From Pseudomonas sichuanensis (GTDB lineage: Bacteria; Pseudomonadota; Gammaproteobacteria; Pseudomonadales; Pseudomonadaceae), in assembly GCF_003231305.1 (NCBI RefSeq), contig NZ_QKVM01000001.1, positions 158,206 to 222,205 on the forward strand: a DNA stretch of 64,000 bases, given 5' to 3'. Positions 63,214 through 64,000 of the stretch are shown in pieces. The notes beneath the pieces were generated by a model. It did not search any database. It saw nothing but the letters and a program-made list of their open reading frames with translations, and was not told the DNA's origin. The translations under genes were made by a program, and so were the position numbers. The first letter of the stretch is position 1; every line of letters begins with the position of its first letter.

Positions 63214-63859
63214 GGACATCCTCCCCGGACAAAGCTACCCAGATCTGGTGCGGCGACATCACCACTTCCAGCCACACCTGCACCAGCAACAGGCTGATGA
63301 AACAGAACAGGCCGAGGCCGATACTCAGTTCAGCCAGGTCGACCAGCTTGACGATGGCAACCAGCACACCCATGAAGTACACCTCGAGCATGCCCCACTC
63401 GCGCAAGTGGTGGTAAATACGATAGATCAGCAAACCGTAACTGCGACCGACGTCAAAACGGATGCTCAGCAGTACCAGCAACTGGCACAACAACTTGAGC
63501 AGCGGGATGGCCATGCTGCACAGGAACACCACCACGGCGACGCCGCGCATTTCGGAATTGTACAAGCCGAGCACGCCGCTCCAGACGGTATCGTCCGAGG
63601 TCTGGCCAAGCAGATGCAGCTGCATGATCGGCAGGAAATTGGCAGGTACATAGAGCAGCAAGGCGGTAAGGACCAGTGCCAGGCTGCGAGCAACGACGTT
63701 ATGCCGGTGGGCATACAGCTCGTAGCCACAGCGCGGGCAATGGGCCTTCTCGTCGTTTTGCAGCGTCGTCTTGCGCATCAGCAGGTCGCACTCGTGACAG
63801 GCTACGAGTTCGTCCAGGGGCAACTGTGCGAGCGCTTGCGTATCGACAGGGTTGGGCAT
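63200..63859 (-). CDS. pqiA: Paraquat-inducible protein A, N-terminal-type half
   Basis: The 219-aa membrane protein has the zinc ribbon ACHECDLLMRK and CPRCGYELYAHRH and four helices (LLYVPANFLPIMQLHLLGQT). It corresponds to the first half of E. coli PqiA. The split into two genes is usual in pseudomonads. It heads a three-gene operon with its twin and pqiB. The 141 bases upstream to the window end hold no visible gene. Confidence 0.9.
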   Translation of the reverse strand: MPNPVDTQALAQLPLDELVACHECDLLMRKTTLQNDEKAHCPRCGYELYAHRHNVVARSLALVLTALLLYVPANFLPIMQLHLLGQTSDDTVWSGVLGLYNSEMRGVAVVVFLCSMAIPLLKLLCQLLVLLSIRFDVGRSYGLLIYRIYHHLREWGMLEVYFMGVLVAIVKLVDLAELSIGLGLFCFISLLLVQVWLEVVMSPHQIWVALSGEDVHAGD

Positions 63860-64000
63860 AAGAGGGTTCTGAATGGATGCGTCGGCTCTATTCTAGTGTT
63901 CTGACTCGAATTGTGGGAGACGACTATTGTGAGGGACTGTATGCCAGCACCTGCGGCTGGCACTGCTCACTGCCGAGGAGCACTGATTTCGTCCTGGCAA

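Overview
The window looks like a chromosomal segment of a fluorescent Pseudomonas, most likely of the P. putida group. The supporting signs are high GC, the gene order murJ-ribF-ileS-lspA-fkpB-ispH, thiO, bamD-rluD-pgeF-clpB, ndh, yacG-coaE-pilD-pilC-pilA, and many REP-type palindromes built on the words GGAGCGGGCTTGCCCCGCGA and TAGGAGCGGCCTTGTGCCGCG. The species call is an inference from content and order, because no database search was possible.

Layout. From 0.1 to 7.7 kb there is mixed metabolism: a thiolase, an SDR protein, an ACR3/bile-acid-type transporter, a histidine-phosphatase-like protein, a stand-alone MetE N-terminal domain divergent from a methylenetetrahydrofolate reductase, and a small cytosolic subtilase. 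From 7.7 to 19.3 kb lies accessory DNA: an unrecognised two-gene unit (535 and 1172 aa), an XRE-ImmA/PIN pair, an SLT lipoprotein, a structured RNA leader in front of two tiny coupled ORFs, an AT-rich patch with a membrane protein, a Fic protein and tRNA-Thr. From 19.4 to 26.7 kb is core DNA: pilA divergent from pilC-pilD-coaE-yacG, a CbiM-like membrane protein, DUF1780/DUF3094 genes and ndh.

From 26.9 to 41.4 kb lies a tellurite-resistance-type (Ter) locus. One long minus-strand operon starts with an ATP-grasp gene. It continues through a TerD-trypsin fusion, two PRTase-like proteins, two HAD phosphatases and a CitE-like lyase, then terZ-terA-terB-terC-terD-terE, and ends at a clear terminator. 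A TerD-vWA gene and a lipoprotein gene sit beyond it. The enzyme set matches the metabolite-making module described for Ter systems by comparative genomics, and the TerD-protease fusion is its most unusual part.

From 41.7 to 64 kb is core DNA again: a tRNA-Asn-Pro-Lys operon with two good promoters, clpB with a near-consensus sigma-32 promoter, pgeF-rluD, bamD, thiO, a minor pilin operon (pilV-W-X-E) with divergent fimT and no pilY1, ispH-fkpB-lspA-ileS-ribF-murJ, rpsT, and a pqiA1-pqiA2-pqiB lipid-transport operon whose PqiB carries six MCE domains.

The best candidates for undescribed biology are the 535/1172-aa pair with its convergent subtilase, the TerD-serine protease fusion inside the Ter metabolite operon, and the RNA hairpin that can hide the ribosome-binding site of a 43-codon ORF near 15.8 kb.
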